Positions 48,292 to 49,622 of a DNA stretch of 49,622 nt are shown piece after piece. Position numbers and translations under genes: made by a program. Under the pieces are notes generated by a model. The model made no database searches. It saw nothing but the letters and a program-made list of their open reading frames with translations, and had not been told where the DNA came from. Source of the DNA: a virus. How positions within the stretch are numbered: position 1 is the stretch's first letter; every line of letters begins with the position of its first letter. The stretch is from IMG/VR virus record IMGVR_UViG_3300050015_001122, positions 1 through 49,622 of that record. One strand, written 5' to 3'.

Positions 48292-48578
48292 GCTTGGCCT
48301 CCCGGTGTGCTCGCGGACGTATCTGTGATCTTCACCCACTCAAGCCGCACCTGGCCGCGGACAGGCGGACGACGCTTGCCTGGATTCTCCTCGCACCAGC
48401 GACACATCCCGGGCGTCACCTCGCGGCCGAAACCCTTGGCCACGATGGCGCACTCGCTGTAGCCTGGACACCACCGTTTGGCACGCTTGGCCTTGCCGCC
48501 GGCCAGGGGCAGGCCGACGATCTTGGTCCCGGCGGGCAGGTAGTACCGACCTGGCCGATCTAATCGTGGTAACTTCAT
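48288..48578 (-). CDS. Small Cys-containing hypothetical protein
   Basis: A 96-residue basic protein with four Cys in two groups (WCPGYSEC ... MCRWC), possibly a zinc site. AAGG lies about 10 nt before the ATG. It overlaps both neighbours by ATGA junctions, so it belongs to the packaging operon. No family was recognised. Confidence 0.6.
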   Translation of the reverse strand: MKLPRLDRPGRYYLPAGTKIVGLPLAGGKAKRAKRWCPGYSECAIVAKGFGREVTPGMCRWCEENPGKRRPPVRGQVRLEWVKITDTSASTPGGQA

Positions 48579-48889
48579 AGTTCACTTGCCTTTATGCCCC
48601 CGCGCGTGCGCTGGGGGAGAAAAAAACCCTTTCGGCCCCCGTTCCCGCCACGGCCGCCGTCGCCGGACCGGCCGGTAGGACCCGCGGACGGCCAAGCCGC
48701 CTCGCCGCGGTCGATGCCATGGCCCTCACGCCTCGTGGACCGTCGGAGGCGTCCGCGTCGAACCGCGGGCCGCGCAGAAGGCCGGCGGGGGTGCGTGGCG
48801 CGTGGTCGCATGGAGTGATCCCCCCTCCGCTCATGGCCGTTGCTCGGCGTCCGGCGACTGGTCCTGAGGATTGTGACGGCGCCGTTCAT
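48575..48889 (-). CDS. Possible Arg/Gly-rich protein coupled to the integrase tail
   Basis: A 104-residue frame with ATGA overlaps at both ends: with the integrase C-terminal extension (stop at 48886) and with the next gene (start at 48578). The protein is Arg/Gly-rich with no fold signature, and another frame (48592-48834) is also open, so the overlaps are the main support. Confidence 0.35.
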   Translation of the reverse strand: MNGAVTILRTSRRTPSNGHERRGDHSMRPRATHPRRPSARPAVRRGRLRRSTRREGHGIDRGEAAWPSAGPTGRSGDGGRGGNGGRKGFFLPQRTRGGIKASEL

Positions 48890-49126
48890 CGGCCACCCTC
48901 CGCTTGGCCGCTGGCCGCCTTGACCATCGCCACGATTCCGGCCCGTAGCGCTTCCGGCAGGATCGTCCACAAGGCGATCACGTCGGCAAGGCGGGGGTCG
49001 GCGGAGGGGGCCGAAGCCCCGCGATTCTGCCCCTGGAGGGTTTTGCGCGCTTGCACCGGCGCTTGCTTGGATGCGTCGGCTTGCGGCAAGTCTTGAGAGC
49101 TGCACCCTTTGCGATTTCCCGGCAGA
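48886..49126 (-). other. int: Displaced 3' end of the integrase gene (78 codons)
   Basis: In the frame that enters from the att core (KSAL), this stretch encodes 78 further residues and a stop at 48886. The last half is protein-like: LADVIALWTILPEALRAGIV and AMVKAASGQ resemble the helical end of phage integrases from related bacteria, as I recall them. In the integrated state it has no start and is separated from the rest of the integrase by 40 kb. On the circle it joins in frame. Confidence 0.85.
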
Positions 49127-49174
49127 GCACTTTTAATGCGTAGGTCGAGGGTTCGAGCCCCTCCTCCCTCAGTC
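49127..49174. repeat. attR core, 48-bp direct repeat
   Basis: Identical to 8673-8720. Only the 3' half of the tRNA sequence is present and the bases to its left do not rebuild a tRNA, so this is the displaced host copy and not a second tRNA gene. Confidence 0.97.
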
Positions 49175-49176
49175 AA

Positions 49177-49203
49177 GGAAAGCCGCCTCAACGGCGGCTT
49201 TCC
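49177..49203 (+). terminator. Original host terminator of tRNA-Lys
   Basis: GGAAAGCCGCC and GGCGGCTTTCC form a perfect 11-bp stem right after attR. Before integration this followed the tRNA. The 49204-49407 stretch behind it has no gene that I can support. Confidence 0.75.
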
Positions 49204-49407
49204 CCTGGTTCGCGAAGGCCCGCGCGGCCCATTTCCCCATCCGAGCGCCCATCCCAGCCCGGATGGCGGCCGTCCGGGTGGCCGTCCTGTCGTGGTTCCC
49301 CAAGACGAGCCTTGGCCCCACCCGCGCCCGCGACACGGCCGGTGCACTCGCTTTTGGGTACGACCTTTCGGAGTACCGCGATCTGCCCGAGAGCGGCGAG
49401 CCGCGAG

Positions 49408-49622
49408 ATCGTTTCATCCTGGCCGGGGTCAATCGGATGCGGCCCATCGCGATGACCACGCTGGCGGCTATCCTCGCGCTGATGCCCCTGGCACTGGGAT
49501 GGGGACAGGGTTCGTCCAGGGAGCGCCCGCTGGCCATCGCCATCATCGCCGGCCTGGCGGCACAATTGCCCCTGGCCCTGGTGGTGCTGCCGGCGCTGCT
49601 CCGCATCTTGCGGGTCAAGTAG
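49408..49622 (+). pseudogene. C-terminal fragment of an RND efflux transporter
   Basis: The last 70 codons match the end of RND permeases: FILAGVNRMRPIAMTTLAAI, LALMPLALGWGQGSSRERPL, AIAIIAGLAAQLPLALVVLP, then a stop at the window edge. The frame is open from 49263, but residues before 49408 do not look like the transporter, so about 95 percent of the gene is missing. It was probably cut by an old rearrangement at this tRNA hot spot. A correctly framed short protein is unlikely to be made. Confidence 0.7.

Larger units (their letters stand above)
8673..49174. mobile_element. Integrated phage-like element in tRNA-Lys, about 40.5 kb
   Basis: Perfect 48-bp direct repeats at 8673-8720 and 49127-49174 bound the element, and a tyrosine integrase lies directly at the left repeat. 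Inside are a terminase, portal, protease/capsid, connectors, tail tube and tail chaperones, replication genes and a defence cluster. All genes except 47440-47778 are on the minus strand. No endolysin, holin or tail-fibre gene was recognised, so the element could be a complete phage with divergent lysis genes, a defective prophage, or one whose lysis region was replaced by the defence operon. Confidence 0.95.

Noticed and set aside
48592-48834. 80-codon alternative frame in the 48.6-48.9 kb region
   Set aside because: No overlap with neighbours and a start without a Shine-Dalgarno sequence; the frame at 48575-48889 has coupling signals at both ends, although it too is weak.
49081-49174. Second tRNA-Lys gene at the right end
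   Set aside because: Only the part from the anticodon stem onward matches; the acceptor 5' strand and D arm are absent, so it is attR and not a gene.

Overview
The window is a GC-rich bacterial chromosome segment that carries one complete integrated phage-like element. Host DNA lies at 1-8672 and 49175-49622. The host is probably a Planctomycetota-like bacterium; that guess rests on the GC-rich coding style, the intergenic repeats and the phage gene families, and is not firm. No rRNA, CRISPR array or insertion sequence was seen.

Host left flank: a truncated membrane glycosyltransferase-like gene interrupted in frame by a nested palindrome, a small hypothetical gene, dnaE, a lipoprotein metallophosphoesterase with a probably leaderless mRNA, a secreted alpha/alpha-barrel-like protein, and tRNA-Lys(TTT) with its own promoter. 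Host right flank: the original tRNA terminator and the 3' remnant of an RND transporter gene.

The element (8673-49174, about 40.5 kb) is bounded by a perfect 48-bp direct repeat that covers the 3' part of tRNA-Lys. Every gene in it except one (47440-47778) reads on the minus strand, so on the excised circle it is a one-way gene map. In transcription order on the circle: early/replication genes (HTH, AlpA-like, ParB-TOPRIM, a family-A-polymerase-like protein, a small repressor-like HTH, integrase), packaging genes (small proteins, ParB-like, B12/radical-SAM-like, HTH/small terminase, GpA-type terminase, zinc ribbon), a pilin-like accessory gene, a late leader with promoter and terminator, then gpW-like, lambda-type portal, protease-capsid fusion, two decoration proteins, connectors, tail tube, G/GT-type frameshift pair, a short tape-measure candidate and a few tip proteins. 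A 12-kb eight-gene defence-like operon then occupies the place where lysis and host-recognition genes would be expected.

Two things stand out. First, the attachment core lies inside the integrase gene: when the circle forms, the integrase frame reads on for 78 more codons, now stranded 40 kb away at 48886-49126, and ends by overlapping the start of a possible packaging-operon gene. Integration therefore changes the integrase C-terminus and cuts the operon. Second, the defence cluster (PLD nuclease, AAA+ ATPase, HerA-like ATPase, unknown protein, N6-adenine methyltransferase, HEPN-ATPase with a Walker-A Lys-to-Met change, double-PC4 protein, HARE-HTH/Mrr-N protein) has three members that share the same roughly 125-residue C-terminal domain. 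From gene content I could not assign it to BREX, DISARM, Dnd/Ssp or type I restriction.
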